Part shown: positions 16,489 through 24,550 of the stretch, in pieces
Position numbering within the stretch: position 1 is the first letter of the stretch
How the letters are laid out: every line of letters starts with the position of its first letter
Assembly (NCBI RefSeq): GCF_004569295.1
Contig: NZ_SPQC01000002.1
Coordinates: 51,035-115,034, forward strand
DNA: 64,000 bases
DNA from: Rothia nasimurium
Lineage (GTDB): Bacteria > Actinomycetota > Actinomycetes > Actinomycetales > Micrococcaceae
Direction: 5' to 3'
Notes under the pieces: generated by a model
Told to the model about the DNA's origin: nothing
The model's input: only the letters and a program-made list of their open reading frames with translations
The model's database searches: none
Program-made: the position numbers and the translations under genes

Positions 16489-18063
16489 ATGAGCCCCAGA
16501 ACAGCGCAAACCCATACCGCCAGCATCCCGGTGCACCGGTATAACCCCAAGACAGCCCACTATGTCTCGGGTAGCCCCCTGCGAACCCTCATCTTCGGAA
16601 CCATTGGTTCTCTACTGGTGATGTTCGCATCCTTCGGTGTGGGCTGGCTCGCAGATGCCTCCCCCTTCCGCCGGGTGGACTGGATTATCCCGCTACGCTA
16701 CACGGCACCCGGGCTGGTGACCTGCATCGCCCTACTCGTTGTGGGATCGATGATGCTCTGCCGCGAATGGTTGCGCATGGTGCAGAAACTGCTCGTCTGG
16801 GACCAGCGTGCAAAACGCTGGGCAACCGCAGCCATTATCTGCTGGATGCTACCCCAGCTGTTTGCCTTCCCCCTCTATAGCCGTGATGTCTTCTCCTACT
16901 TTGCCCAGGGACGCGTCATGGCGTCAGGGCTTAACCCCTACGAGTACGGGGTTTCGTCCGTCAATAACTTCTTCCAGTACGGTGCCGACCAGATGTGGTC
17001 CGAATCGGCTCCGCCCTACGGCCCCGTCTTCCTGCTCATCGAAAAATGGGTAGCCCAAATCGCCGGTGATTCCGTAGATACCGCCCTCTATCTCTTTAGA
17101 CTGGTTGCCCTCATCGGAGTGGGGCTTATCGCCTACTACGTGCCTAAACTGGCGAGCCTCCACGGTATCAATGGCATACGAGCTAACTGGCTGGTGCTGG
17201 CCAACCCCCTCTTTATCGCCGCCTTCATCACCTCTTCCCATAACGACGCCCTGATGACCGGCCTGGTACTGGCAGGTGTCTACCATGCGGCGGCCCGCCG
17301 CGATACCGTGGGCGGCCTACTGGGAATTACCCTGGTGACCGCAGCTGTAGCCGTCAAGCCTATTGCCCTGGTCGCCCTACCCTTCATCGGGCTTTTCTGG
17401 GCCGGTAGGGGAGCCAGCTGGCCCCGCCGCTTTATTTTCTGGGCCATGACCCTGGCTATCTCCATGGCGGAGCTCTGGGTGCTTGGGTCCGTGACCGACC
17501 TGGGCTTTGGCTGGATTGGGGCCCTAGCTACCACCGGTGGCCAGTACATTTGGTTCACTCCCATTGGCTTCCTGGGGCTGCAAATCAACCAAATTCTGGT
17601 ATCTATCACCGGCGATAACGCCCTGGCGAACTCGGTGCGCGGCACCTTCTTCTCTCTGGGAAAGCTCGCGGGCATGCTGCTGGCCGTGGTTGTCATGTTC
17701 GTTGGCAAGGACGAAAACCTCATCCGCCGCACAGGCCTGGCTCTAGCTATGGTTGTGGTTTTTTCACCCATGCTGCAGTCCTGGTATCTGCTCTGGTTCA
17801 TCCCGCTGTTTGTGGTGGCCGGTGTGCGCACCGACTGGCAGCTGGACTTCTACTTCCTGACCACTATGTTCTTTGTGATCTACGGGGTCTCAGACCAGCT
17901 TGCTGTCTCACCCTACCTCGATAACTTCGACCAGAACATGGGCCGCCTTATCGCAGCTGTACTCAGCCTTGCCTACGCCTTCTGGTTGGTCTTCTTCGAC
18001 CCGGCAACCCGCCGAGTGCTCCGCCGTGGCCAACGATCCTCCCTCTACGAAGTCAGTATCTAG
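16489..18063 (+). CDS. mptB: Polyprenol-phosphate-mannose-dependent alpha-1,6-mannosyltransferase (MptB-like)
   Basis: 524 residues with about a dozen membrane segments (for example LIFGTIGSLLVMFASFGVG near the start and LALAMVVVFSPMLQSWYLLW later), the layout of GT-C mannosyltransferases. The first outer loop carries YSRDVFSYFAQGRVMASGLNPYEYG in two parts, with the Asp expected at the catalytic site, and AFITSSHNDALMTG later. In corynebacteria MptB starts the alpha-1,6 mannan backbone of lipomannan, which Micrococcaceae also make. ATG 16489 was chosen because AGGAGG precedes it closely (3 bases); an upstream in-frame start at 16378 would run into the orn promoter. It is followed by tRNA-Arg. 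Confidence 0.85.
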   Translation: MSPRTAQTHTASIPVHRYNPKTAHYVSGSPLRTLIFGTIGSLLVMFASFGVGWLADASPFRRVDWIIPLRYTAPGLVTCIALLVVGSMMLCREWLRMVQKLLVWDQRAKRWATAAIICWMLPQLFAFPLYSRDVFSYFAQGRVMASGLNPYEYGVSSVNNFFQYGADQMWSESAPPYGPVFLLIEKWVAQIAGDSVDTALYLFRLVALIGVGLIAYYVPKLASLHGINGIRANWLVLANPLFIAAFITSSHNDALMTGLVLAGVYHAAARRDTVGGLLGITLVTAAVAVKPIALVALPFIGLFWAGRGASWPRRFIFWAMTLAISMAELWVLGSVTDLGFGWIGALATTGGQYIWFTPIGFLGLQINQILVSITGDNALANSVRGTFFSLGKLAGMLLAVVVMFVGKDENLIRRTGLALAMVVVFSPMLQSWYLLWFIPLFVVAGVRTDWQLDFYFLTTMFFVIYGVSDQLAVSPYLDNFDQNMGRLIAAVLSLAYAFWLVFFDPATRRVLRRGQRSSLYEVSI

Positions 18064-18107
18064 CCTCCAGATGAGAGCCGGAGCCTTACTCATCTCTTGG
18101 TCGGGGG
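18063..18107 (+). pseudogene. Truncated tRNA-Arg-like remnant
   Basis: GGAGCCTTACTCATCTCTTG and TCGGGGG (18080-18107) match the anticodon-arm and variable region of tRNA-Arg at 18197-18223 with about two differences and one extra base. The acceptor 3' half and T-arm are missing, so no tRNA can form. It sits between the mptB stop and the intact gene. Confidence 0.55.
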
Positions 18108-18170
18108 CGATGCCCTTTTGGATGCTGAGATGACTTTTAGCCGAGGAGTCGATAGTATAAACAGCGGCTA

Positions 18171-18243
18171 GCCTCAGTAGCTCAGTGGATAGAGCAGGAG
18201 CCTTCTAATCTCTTGGTCGGGGGTTCGACTCCCTCCTGGGGCG
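18171..18243 (+). tRNA. tRNA-Arg (anticodon TCT)
   Basis: Acceptor GCCTCAG/CTGGGGC (with wobble pairs), D-arm AGCTCAGTGGATAGAGC, anticodon loop CTTCTAA on stem GGAGC/TCTCT, T-loop GTTCGACTCCC. The C31-T39 non-pair is usual for this isoacceptor in actinobacteria. TAGTAT at 18153-18158 is a likely -10 box. Confidence 0.94.
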
Positions 18244-18249
18244 CTCAAC

Positions 18250-18287
18250 ATATCCCTCACTTGGTAAAACAAGTGGGGGATATTTTT
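18250..18287 (+). terminator. Terminator after tRNA-Arg
   Basis: ATATCCCTCACTTG pairs with CAAGTGGGGGATAT (one mismatch), loop GTAAAA, followed by TTTTT. Confidence 0.85.
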
Positions 18288-18347
18288 TATTATCAAATAT
18301 GGCTTACACACAGGAAAATCAAATACTTTCGGAATACACTAGAGGGC

Positions 18348-19112
18348 ATGTCTACAGCCAACCTGCCTGAAACGCTCAGCGGCGCACCCCCGTCCTGCCC
18401 CGCCGAACAATGCTGGCAGGGACCAGGCTCACCCTAGCTCTGAGCACCCTACTTGTTGCCTGTGGCCCTGCTGAAGAGCAAATCCAGCCCACCGCCACCG
18501 GTGATGAACACACCAACGAGGCCCACGACGTAGACATCAACCAGGCACTTGACCAGATCGAAGTAGACTACGGCATCACCCTCAGCCTGGCTGTCTATAA
18601 CCACGCCACAGACAGTCTCTTCCTATGAGATCTACCGCAGATTTGGGTTTGACGACGGGGAATCTACAGCCAGCGCCCAATCCTCAACAAGACCTATGAG
18701 CTGCTGGGGGTCACAGAGACCCGATCTGCCGGAACCTGGGGCGATAACCAAACCTGGGCTGAGGACCAGGTACGCATCATGCGTGCCATCGTCGATACTG
18801 TTGAGTGGGTCAATGCTACCGACGCTCAATTTCTTCTCGAAAAAATGGTTCCGCTCGACTGGTCACAAACCTGGGGTGTGGGTTCCCAATACGGGCAGAC
18901 CGTGCTGGGGGGAACCTGTCACCGACGTATCGGTTAAAAATGGCTGGATCCAGGAAGATACTGGCGAATGGCATATCAACTCCGTCGGTCTTGTTAGAAC
19001 CGAAAGTACTACCTACTCCATTGCCCTGTTGAGTAAGGGGTTCGAGGACCAGCAGGTAGGGTACGAGGTGGCTAGCCAGGCAGTGCAAGCCTACTTTGAC
19101 CACGCCGGTTAA
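18348..19112 (+). pseudogene. Broken lipoprotein serine hydrolase (class A beta-lactamase-like)
   Basis: Pieces of one protein lie in different frames. The first frame opens MSTANLPETLSGA, then shifts to a lipoprotein signal LALSTLLVACG (lipobox Cys) and a domain start DYGITLSLAVYNHATD. A stop comes at about 18628, then ELLGVTETRSAGTWGDNQTW continues in another frame through QFLLEKMVPLDWSQTWGVGS, and the end KNGWIQEDTGEWHINSVGLV is in a third frame. KNGW...WHINSVG resembles the KTG region of penicillin-recognising enzymes; the SxxK segment appears deleted. TACACT lies 7 bases before ATG 18348. At least three lesions make it a true pseudogene rather than a sequencing error. Confidence 0.8.
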
Positions 19113-19644
19113 GCGTGTGGGTTTCTAACCTGATATAGCCAGCGGCCTGAGCCACCGCGCATACCACCACCGGCCCTAAGCGTTGAAACCCGAGTGCCCG
19201 TAACTCGCGAGCCAGGGTATCGGTTTCAGCGGTGGTGCGGGGGAGTGCTTCGGTACACGGGCACAGTAATTCCTCTGGAAATGCCTCAGCAAAGAGATCT
19301 GCTAGATTTACCCGAGACTCTTTCAACACTCTCGCGTTAGCGATGCAGGCCCGAAGCTTAGATTCGTTCCTAATCCCGATATCGCCCTCAAGGTAGGCAC
19401 TGATATCGTCTACAGTCATGGCAGCCAAACGGTCGGGTTGAAAATCGTGTAAGGCCCGGTTCAACTCCTCCCGTTTTGCCAGAACCGTAGACCACCACAG
19501 GCCGCTTTGAAACACCAGTAGGCAGAGGTGCTCGAAAAGGGCCTCGTTTGTGCGCGGCACGTTCTGCCACTCCTGTCCAAAGTAGGTGCGGGTGCGGTCA
19601 TCCCGTACCCAGGCAGGCTCATCGGGAACACGTGTATTGGTCAC
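19072..19644 (-). CDS. DNA-3-methyladenine glycosylase I-like protein, atypical
   Basis: 190 residues with the core of Tag: GLWWSTVLAKREELNRAL (compare GLSWxTILxKRE), SAYLEGDIGIRNESKLRACIANA, and LGFQRLGPVVVCAVAQAAGYI. Tag removes 3-methyladenine from alkylated DNA. Here the N-terminal Cys/Trp segment and the C-terminal His and Cys that bind zinc in E. coli Tag are not found: after AAGYI comes RLETHTLNRRGQSRLALPG, unrelated to the usual VNDH end. Its 3' end overlaps the tail of the serine-hydrolase pseudogene by 41 bases, so a deletion may have changed the C-terminus. Start is GTG 19644 with AAGGAG about 9 bases before. It may be inactive or altered. Confidence 0.7.
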   Translation of the reverse strand: MTNTRVPDEPAWVRDDRTRTYFGQEWQNVPRTNEALFEHLCLLVFQSGLWWSTVLAKREELNRALHDFQPDRLAAMTVDDISAYLEGDIGIRNESKLRACIANARVLKESRVNLADLFAEAFPEELLCPCTEALPRTTAETDTLARELRALGFQRLGPVVVCAVAQAAGYIRLETHTLNRRGQSRLALPG

Positions 19645-19922
19645 TGTGCTGTCTCCTTTGTGCTGGTAGATGCGGACGCCTGCCCCGGTACCTTAGCGGG
19701 GCAGGTGGTATGAGCCTAGAGGGGTAGGGCAGCCGTGCAACAGGGGTGTGAACAAAATCTGTCATGAAAGCTCTTGCCCGCGTCACAGCTTCACCAATTT
19801 TCTGCCCTTTACCGTGCGGTAGCAGCACATACGTTATCCACAGGCAACATTTTTCTGGCTCTTAGACCTTTGCTGGTGTAACCCTTGAGACACCCGGTCC
19901 ACCCACAACTCAAGGAGGAGTC

Positions 19923-20492
19923 ATGACCGACACCGTCACTATCCGAGGCTTTATCGCAACGGCACCCACCCAAAAATTTCTGCCCAATGGCAATATCCCG
20001 GTAACGAACTTCCGTATTGCCTCCACACCCCGCTGGTTTGATGCCACCAGCGGCACCTGGAAAGAAGGCACAACCAACTGGTACACCGTCAACTCCTTTA
20101 GAGCTCTGGCGTATAACAGCGCCCGGAGCCTGCAGGTAGGGCACCCGGTGCTGGTTACCGGACGCCTGCGCGTCAAACAGTTTGAACGGGCGGACGGCTC
20201 ACCCGGCACCAGCATCGAAGTAGACGCCACCAGTATCGGGCACGACCTCAACTACGGACTAGCCAATTTTGCCCGTATCACCGACAGGAAACCGGATGTC
20301 GATGAGACCGACCGCAAGTTCAACGAGCAGGTAGCCGGGGAACAGAAACTCAACCACGGCTATAGCTCTCTACCAGCTGTTGAAGAAGACCCCCAAGGTA
20401 GCCATTCTCCCGAAAACGGCCATCAGGTTTCTGACCAGGGACTCACCGATAAGGCAACAGACGACGAGGCTGTTGAGGGTCTGACCAGCTAA
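19923..20492 (+). CDS. Single-stranded DNA-binding protein, second type
   Basis: 189 residues: an N-terminal OB-fold (1 to about 110) with TVTIRGFIATAPTQKFLPNG, NFRIASTPRWFD and WYTVNSFRALAYNSARSLQVG, then GHPVLVTGRLRVKQFERADG, all typical of SSB. The tail is acidic and low in structure but ends AVEGLTS instead of the DDDIPF-type tip that recruits partner proteins, so this is probably not the main replicative SSB. Paralogues of this kind serve in competence or repair in other Gram-positives. AAGGAGGAG stands just before ATG 19923. It has its own terminator. Confidence 0.9.
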   Translation: MTDTVTIRGFIATAPTQKFLPNGNIPVTNFRIASTPRWFDATSGTWKEGTTNWYTVNSFRALAYNSARSLQVGHPVLVTGRLRVKQFERADGSPGTSIEVDATSIGHDLNYGLANFARITDRKPDVDETDRKFNEQVAGEQKLNHGYSSLPAVEEDPQGSHSPENGHQVSDQGLTDKATDDEAVEGLTS

Positions 20493-20498
20493 AGGGCG

Positions 20499-20543
20499 GG
20501 GCAGGGCAAACTCACACCAAGATTCTTGGCAGATGCCCTGCCC
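20499..20543 (+). terminator. Nested hairpins after the ssb-like gene
   Basis: Outer stem GGGCAGGGCA (20499-20508) with TGCCCTGCCC (20534-20543); inner stem CCAAGA / TCTTGG. No T-run. Confidence 0.6.
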
Positions 20544-20585
20544 TAAACCCCCAACAGCTTGACATCAACCGGTAGGCTTAAACGC

Positions 20586-22265
20586 ATGGCAGAATTTATC
20601 TACACCATGACCAAAGCCCGCAAAACTGTAGGCGACAAAGTCATCCTTAACGACGTATCAATGTCGTTCTTCCCCGGTGCAAAAATCGGTATGGTCGGCC
20701 CCAACGGTGCCGGTAAGTCAACCATCCTGAAAATCATGGCGGGTCTCGATACCCCCTCCAACGGCGAAGCACGACTTTCAGAAGGCTACACCGTGGGCAT
20801 CCTCATGCAGGAGCCCCCGCTGAACGAAGAAAAGACCGTCCTGGGTAACGTCCAGGAAGGCGTCGGCGAAATCTACGAAAAGATTGTTCGCTACAACGAA
20901 ATCTCAGAAGAGATGGCCAACCCCGATGCCGACTTCGACGCGCTCATGGAAGAAATGGGCAAGCTGCAGGAAGCCATCGACGCTGCCAACGCCTGGGACA
21001 TCGACTCCCAGCTGGAACAAGCCATGGACGCCCTGCGCTGCCCTCCCGGCGACTCACCCGTTACCCACCTCTCCGGTGGTGAACGCCGCCGCGTAGCGCT
21101 CTGCAAGCTCCTGCTCCAGAAGCCCGACCTGCTCCTGCTCGATGAGCCCACCAACCACCTGGACGCAGAATCCGTCCTCTGGCTGGAACAGCACCTGCAG
21201 TCCTACGAGGGCGCAGTTATCGCCATTACCCACGACCGTTACTTCCTCGATCACGTTGCAGAATGGATCGCAGAAGTAGACCGTGGTAACCTCTACCCCT
21301 ACGAGGGTAACTACTCCACCTACCTGGACAAGAAGCGCGCTCGCCTTGAAGTTCAGGGTAAGAAAGACGCCAAGCTCGCTAAGCGCCTGGAAGAAGAACT
21401 CGAGTGGGTTCGCTCCAACACCAAGGGCCGTCAGGCTAAGTCCAAGGCTCGTCTGGCCCGCTACGAAGAGATGGCAGCAGAGGCTGAGAAGACCCGCAAG
21501 CTAGACTTCGAAGAAATCCAGATTCCTCCGGGACCCCGCCTGGGTAACGTCGTCATCGAAGCAGAAAACCTGCAGAAGGGCTTCGACGGCCGCTCCCTCA
21601 TCAACGGTCTTTCCTTCTCCCTGCCCCGTAACGGCATCGTCGGCGTTATCGGCCCCAACGGTGTAGGTAAGTCAACCCTCTTCAAGACCATCGTTGGCCT
21701 TGAACCCCTCGACGGTGGCAACCTGAAGATCGGTGAAACCGTCAAGATTTCGTACGTTGACCAGAACCGCGCCAACATCGACCCCGAAAAGTCGCTGTGG
21801 GAGGTTGTCTCAGATGGCCTGGATTACATCCAGGTAGGCCAGATAGAAATGCCCTCACGCGCCTACGTCTCAGCCTTCGGCTTCAAGGGCCCCGACCAGC
21901 AGAAGAAGGCAGGTGTGCTCTCCGGTGGTGAGCGCAACCGCCTCAACCTGGCCCTGACCCTCAAGCAGGGCGGCAACCTGCTGCTGCTCGACGAACCCAC
22001 CAACGACCTGGACGTCGAAACCCTCACCTCCCTCGAAAATGCCCTGCTGGAATTCCCCGGCTGTGCCGTCGTGGTCTCCCACGACCGCTGGTTCCTCGAC
22101 AGAGTAGCCACCCACATCCTGGCATGGGAAGGCACCGACGAACAGCCCGACAGCTGGTACTGGTTCGAGGGTAACTTCGAGTCCTACGAGAAGAACAAGA
22201 TTGAGCGTCTTGGCCCCGAGGCTGCGAAGCCGCACCGCGTCGTTCACCGCAAGCTCACAAGATAA
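20586..22265 (+). CDS. ettA: Energy-dependent translational throttle protein (ABC-F ATPase)
   Basis: 559 residues with two ABC ATPase domains and no membrane part. First domain: Walker A GPNGAGKST (about 38-46), signature HLSGGERRRVAL, Walker B LLLLDEPTNHLD. Second: GPNGVGKST, LSGGERNRLNL, LLLLDEPTNDLD. Between them the charged arm ELEWVRSNTKGRQAKSKARL is the tRNA-contacting linker of EttA. The family binds the ribosomal E site and gates the first peptide bond by ATP level. ATG 20586 gives MAEFIYTM, the usual start; TAGGCT stands 7 bases upstream and no ribosome site is seen, so probably leaderless. The frame open from 20559 is an unlikely extension. Confidence 0.95.
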   Translation: MAEFIYTMTKARKTVGDKVILNDVSMSFFPGAKIGMVGPNGAGKSTILKIMAGLDTPSNGEARLSEGYTVGILMQEPPLNEEKTVLGNVQEGVGEIYEKIVRYNEISEEMANPDADFDALMEEMGKLQEAIDAANAWDIDSQLEQAMDALRCPPGDSPVTHLSGGERRRVALCKLLLQKPDLLLLDEPTNHLDAESVLWLEQHLQSYEGAVIAITHDRYFLDHVAEWIAEVDRGNLYPYEGNYSTYLDKKRARLEVQGKKDAKLAKRLEEELEWVRSNTKGRQAKSKARLARYEEMAAEAEKTRKLDFEEIQIPPGPRLGNVVIEAENLQKGFDGRSLINGLSFSLPRNGIVGVIGPNGVGKSTLFKTIVGLEPLDGGNLKIGETVKISYVDQNRANIDPEKSLWEVVSDGLDYIQVGQIEMPSRAYVSAFGFKGPDQQKKAGVLSGGERNRLNLALTLKQGGNLLLLDEPTNDLDVETLTSLENALLEFPGCAVVVSHDRWFLDRVATHILAWEGTDEQPDSWYWFEGNFESYEKNKIERLGPEAAKPHRVVHRKLTR

Positions 22266-22272
22266 TTGAGCT

Positions 22273-22309
22273 AAAAATCCCTCCCACCTTCACCGGTGGG
22301 AGGGATTTT
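22273..22309. terminator. Bidirectional terminator between ettA and tesB
   Basis: AAAATCCCTCCCACC / GGTGGGAGGGATTTT with a short loop; A-run on one side and T-run on the other, between convergent genes. Confidence 0.9.
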
Positions 22310-22322
22310 CTTTACCTGTTTA

Positions 22323-23216
22323 CTAATCGCGGTACTCTGGCAACCTAATCATGGCTTCCTGGGTTACGGTGGCTACGTGCTGGCCGTCGCGGGTGAAGAC
22401 CTTACCCACAGAGAGACCTCGGGAGTCCTGGGCACTGGGGGACTCCTGAACCAGTAGCAACCACTCATCGGCGCGGGCCGGGCGGTGGAACCATATGGCG
22501 TGATCTAGCGAGGCCACCTTCATGCCGGGTTCAAGCCAGGTCTTGCCGTGCTGCCGTAGAACCGGTTCAAGCTGGGTATAGTCCGATGCGTAGGCCAGGG
22601 CAGCCTGATGCAGGGCAGGGTCATCGGGCAGGGGCTCGAAGGTTTTGAACCAGACCATATTCACCGGCTGCTTCTCTTGGCCGGGAGTGGTGTACAGCGG
22701 GGAAGTCACATGCCGGACGTCGAAGGGGCGGGAGAAGGCAACCTTCTGGGCAATGGGGACCTGTAGATGCTCCAGCAGGTCAGCTGCGGTGGGCAGACCC
22801 TCGGGCGCGGGGATATTCTGCGGCATGCTGGCGCCGTGGTCTGGCCCAGGGGCAGGCACCTGGAAGGAAGCAATACAGGAAAAGATTGGTTGCCCGCCCT
22901 GGTAGGCCTGTACCCTGCGGGTGGAAAATGATCTGGCGTCGTTGAGGGGCTCGGCCCCGTAGGAGAGATCGCCTTCTACGTCACCGGGGCGTAGAAAGTA
23001 GCCATGAAGGGAGTGCAGAGTTTTATCGTCGACCGTATGGGCAGCAGCCATAACAGCCTGGGCGAGCACCTGCCCGCCGAAAATACGCGGGGATTCCTTG
23101 GTGAGGGTCAGGGCGCTAAAGACATGCTCGTGGGCGGACGCTCCACCGGGGGTGAGCTTGAGCATGGCCAGTAATTTTTGGGTAGGGGAGAGACTTTCTA
23201 GGGTTTCGTGACTCAT
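22323..23216 (-). CDS. tesB: Acyl-CoA thioesterase II
   Basis: Hydrolyses acyl-CoA to free acid and CoA. 297 residues forming two hot-dog halves: N-terminal RIFGGQVLAQAVMAAAHTV and LHSLHGYFLRPGD, C-terminal ASLDHAIWFHRPARADEWLL with the catalytic Asp in SLDHAIWFH, and SRGLSVGKVFTRDGQHVATVTQE at the end, as in TesB. TAGAGT lies 6 bases before ATG 23216 without a ribosome site (leaderless). The exact physiological substrate is not known for the family. Confidence 0.95.
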   Translation of the reverse strand: MSHETLESLSPTQKLLAMLKLTPGGASAHEHVFSALTLTKESPRIFGGQVLAQAVMAAAHTVDDKTLHSLHGYFLRPGDVEGDLSYGAEPLNDARSFSTRRVQAYQGGQPIFSCIASFQVPAPGPDHGASMPQNIPAPEGLPTAADLLEHLQVPIAQKVAFSRPFDVRHVTSPLYTTPGQEKQPVNMVWFKTFEPLPDDPALHQAALAYASDYTQLEPVLRQHGKTWLEPGMKVASLDHAIWFHRPARADEWLLLVQESPSAQDSRGLSVGKVFTRDGQHVATVTQEAMIRLPEYRD

Positions 23217-23333
23217 AGTTACACTCTACTCACAGGTAGCCCCATTTTTCTCATCCCACTGGAAGCGCAAATGAGTTTCTGCGATAGGGTGGTGGGAGAA
23301 CAGACCGCATAAACTCGTTTGAAAGCTAGTGAT

Positions 23334-24026
23334 ATGACCGAGCTAAAACTCTCTGACTACACCGACTATATTTACCTACCCGATGTTACAACTGCCCGTG
23401 ATCTGGCGACCCACCTGACCCGGGCCCGTTCTGTGGACCCCCAGGCTGCCGTCCGCCTACAGGCTAACGGTGAGGTGCTGGGGGTGTCGGTGTGCGTGCT
23501 TGCACCTGAAACCCTGCTCGATTCGACGCCCACGGTGATTGGTCTGCGCGCTATCAAACTGGCCCAGCCTGCCGAGGTTGATCTCACGGTTGAAGCATCG
23601 GCTCTTCTTGACCGGCTCGCCCGTATTGAAGAGGCCGGGCTGGCCCTGGCCCTCCCGCCGGTTACCGTGACCACCCCCTGGGCCGGGCGTACCGCTCCGC
23701 GTAGCGGCTGGGAAAAGAAAGGGTTTTACCTCTCTGACCATGCCCGGGCAGCGGCCCAGGAAGGTATTGCCGCGGTAGACGGGGCCCTGCCCGCTAACCC
23801 GGGGCATGCGGTGGTGGCAACCGTCCGCTCCCGTATCTGGTCTTCACCTCTACAAGCCCCCGATACGACGGTGAGCCTACCCACCGGCGCTGCTTTTGCC
23901 CTTGAGGTGCTCGGGTTCCTACCACCGCGGGCTACCGAACCCATGCCCGTTTTCACCAGCGGACGCTGGGCCCGCATCTCGGCCCGGGCAGGGCACGTAC
24001 TGGTCTACTCGGCTGCCTCAGCCTAA
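23334..24026 (+). CDS. Conserved actinobacterial hypothetical protein
   Basis: 230 residues from ATG 23334 (MTELKLSDYTDYIYLPDV); a TTG at 23319 is a less likely alternative. I recognise no named domain. The sequence is Ala/Pro rich, mostly soluble, with GKxR-like basic spots (SGWEKKGFYLSDHARAAAQE) and a C-terminal GRWARISARAGHVLVYSA. It is convergent with the globin gene, their stops only 8 bases apart. Function unknown; being a real gene is supported by length, codon use and intact frame. Confidence 0.7.
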   Translation: MTELKLSDYTDYIYLPDVTTARDLATHLTRARSVDPQAAVRLQANGEVLGVSVCVLAPETLLDSTPTVIGLRAIKLAQPAEVDLTVEASALLDRLARIEEAGLALALPPVTVTTPWAGRTAPRSGWEKKGFYLSDHARAAAQEGIAAVDGALPANPGHAVVATVRSRIWSSPLQAPDTTVSLPTGAAFALEVLGFLPPRATEPMPVFTSGRWARISARAGHVLVYSAASA

Positions 24027-24033
24027 AACTTAG

Positions 24034-24495
24034 CTACTGGGCCCGGTTCTGCATGGCATGGGCTGCCCGGTCAAAGTAGACCCACATTTCGGCGTCGTGC
24101 AGGGGAGCTAGCTCTAGGGTGTCCATGGCCTCCCGCATGTACTTGAGCCAGGTATCGCGTTCTTTGGGGCCGATATAGAAAGGGCTGTGGCGCATGCGCA
24201 GACGCGGGTGGCCGCGCTCTGCCTGGTAGGTCTTGGGCCCGCCCCAGTACTGCTCCAAGAACATAAAGAGCCGACGCTCAGCTGGCCCCAGGTCTTCCTC
24301 GGGGTACATGGCGCGAAATTCAGGGTTAGCTGCCACACGGGAGTAGAACTCGCGGCAGAGCTTCTCAAAAACCGGTCGCCCACCCACCTGGTAGTAGAAA
24401 GAGCGCTCATCGACCGTTTCGGTCGCGGGTGAGGTCTGGACGCTGGCCTCGCCGGGTGCAGATAAGGGGCGGAAGGCTGGGTTGGGTAAATTCAT
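24034..24495 (-). CDS. glbO: Group II truncated haemoglobin (trHbO)
   Basis: 153 residues from ATG 24495 (MNLPNPAF). Haem protein for oxygen or NO handling. The 2-on-2 globin fold is seen in SFYYQVGGRPVFEKLCREFYSRV, MYPEEDLGPAERRLFMFLEQYWGGP and the proximal-His segment HPRLRMRHSPFYIG, then MDTLELA and WVYFDRAAHAMQN. Tyr at B10 and Trp in the F/G region are those of group II. TAGACTGGTGGGTATG spans a -10 box and start with a 7-base gap, nearly the same as yaaA. An in-frame GTG two codons upstream lies inside this spacer and is less likely. Confidence 0.94.
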   Translation of the reverse strand: MNLPNPAFRPLSAPGEASVQTSPATETVDERSFYYQVGGRPVFEKLCREFYSRVAANPEFRAMYPEEDLGPAERRLFMFLEQYWGGPKTYQAERGHPRLRMRHSPFYIGPKERDTWLKYMREAMDTLELAPLHDAEMWVYFDRAAHAMQNRAQ

Positions 24496-24550
24496 ACCCA
24501 CCAGTCTACTCCCGCCCCTTATCGTCAGCAGTTACCTTATGGCTCAGGAC

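Noticed and set aside
20559..20585. TTGACA at 20559-20564 as the -35 box of ettA
   Set aside because: It lies only 8 bases before the TAGGCT box, too close for a normal promoter spacer.
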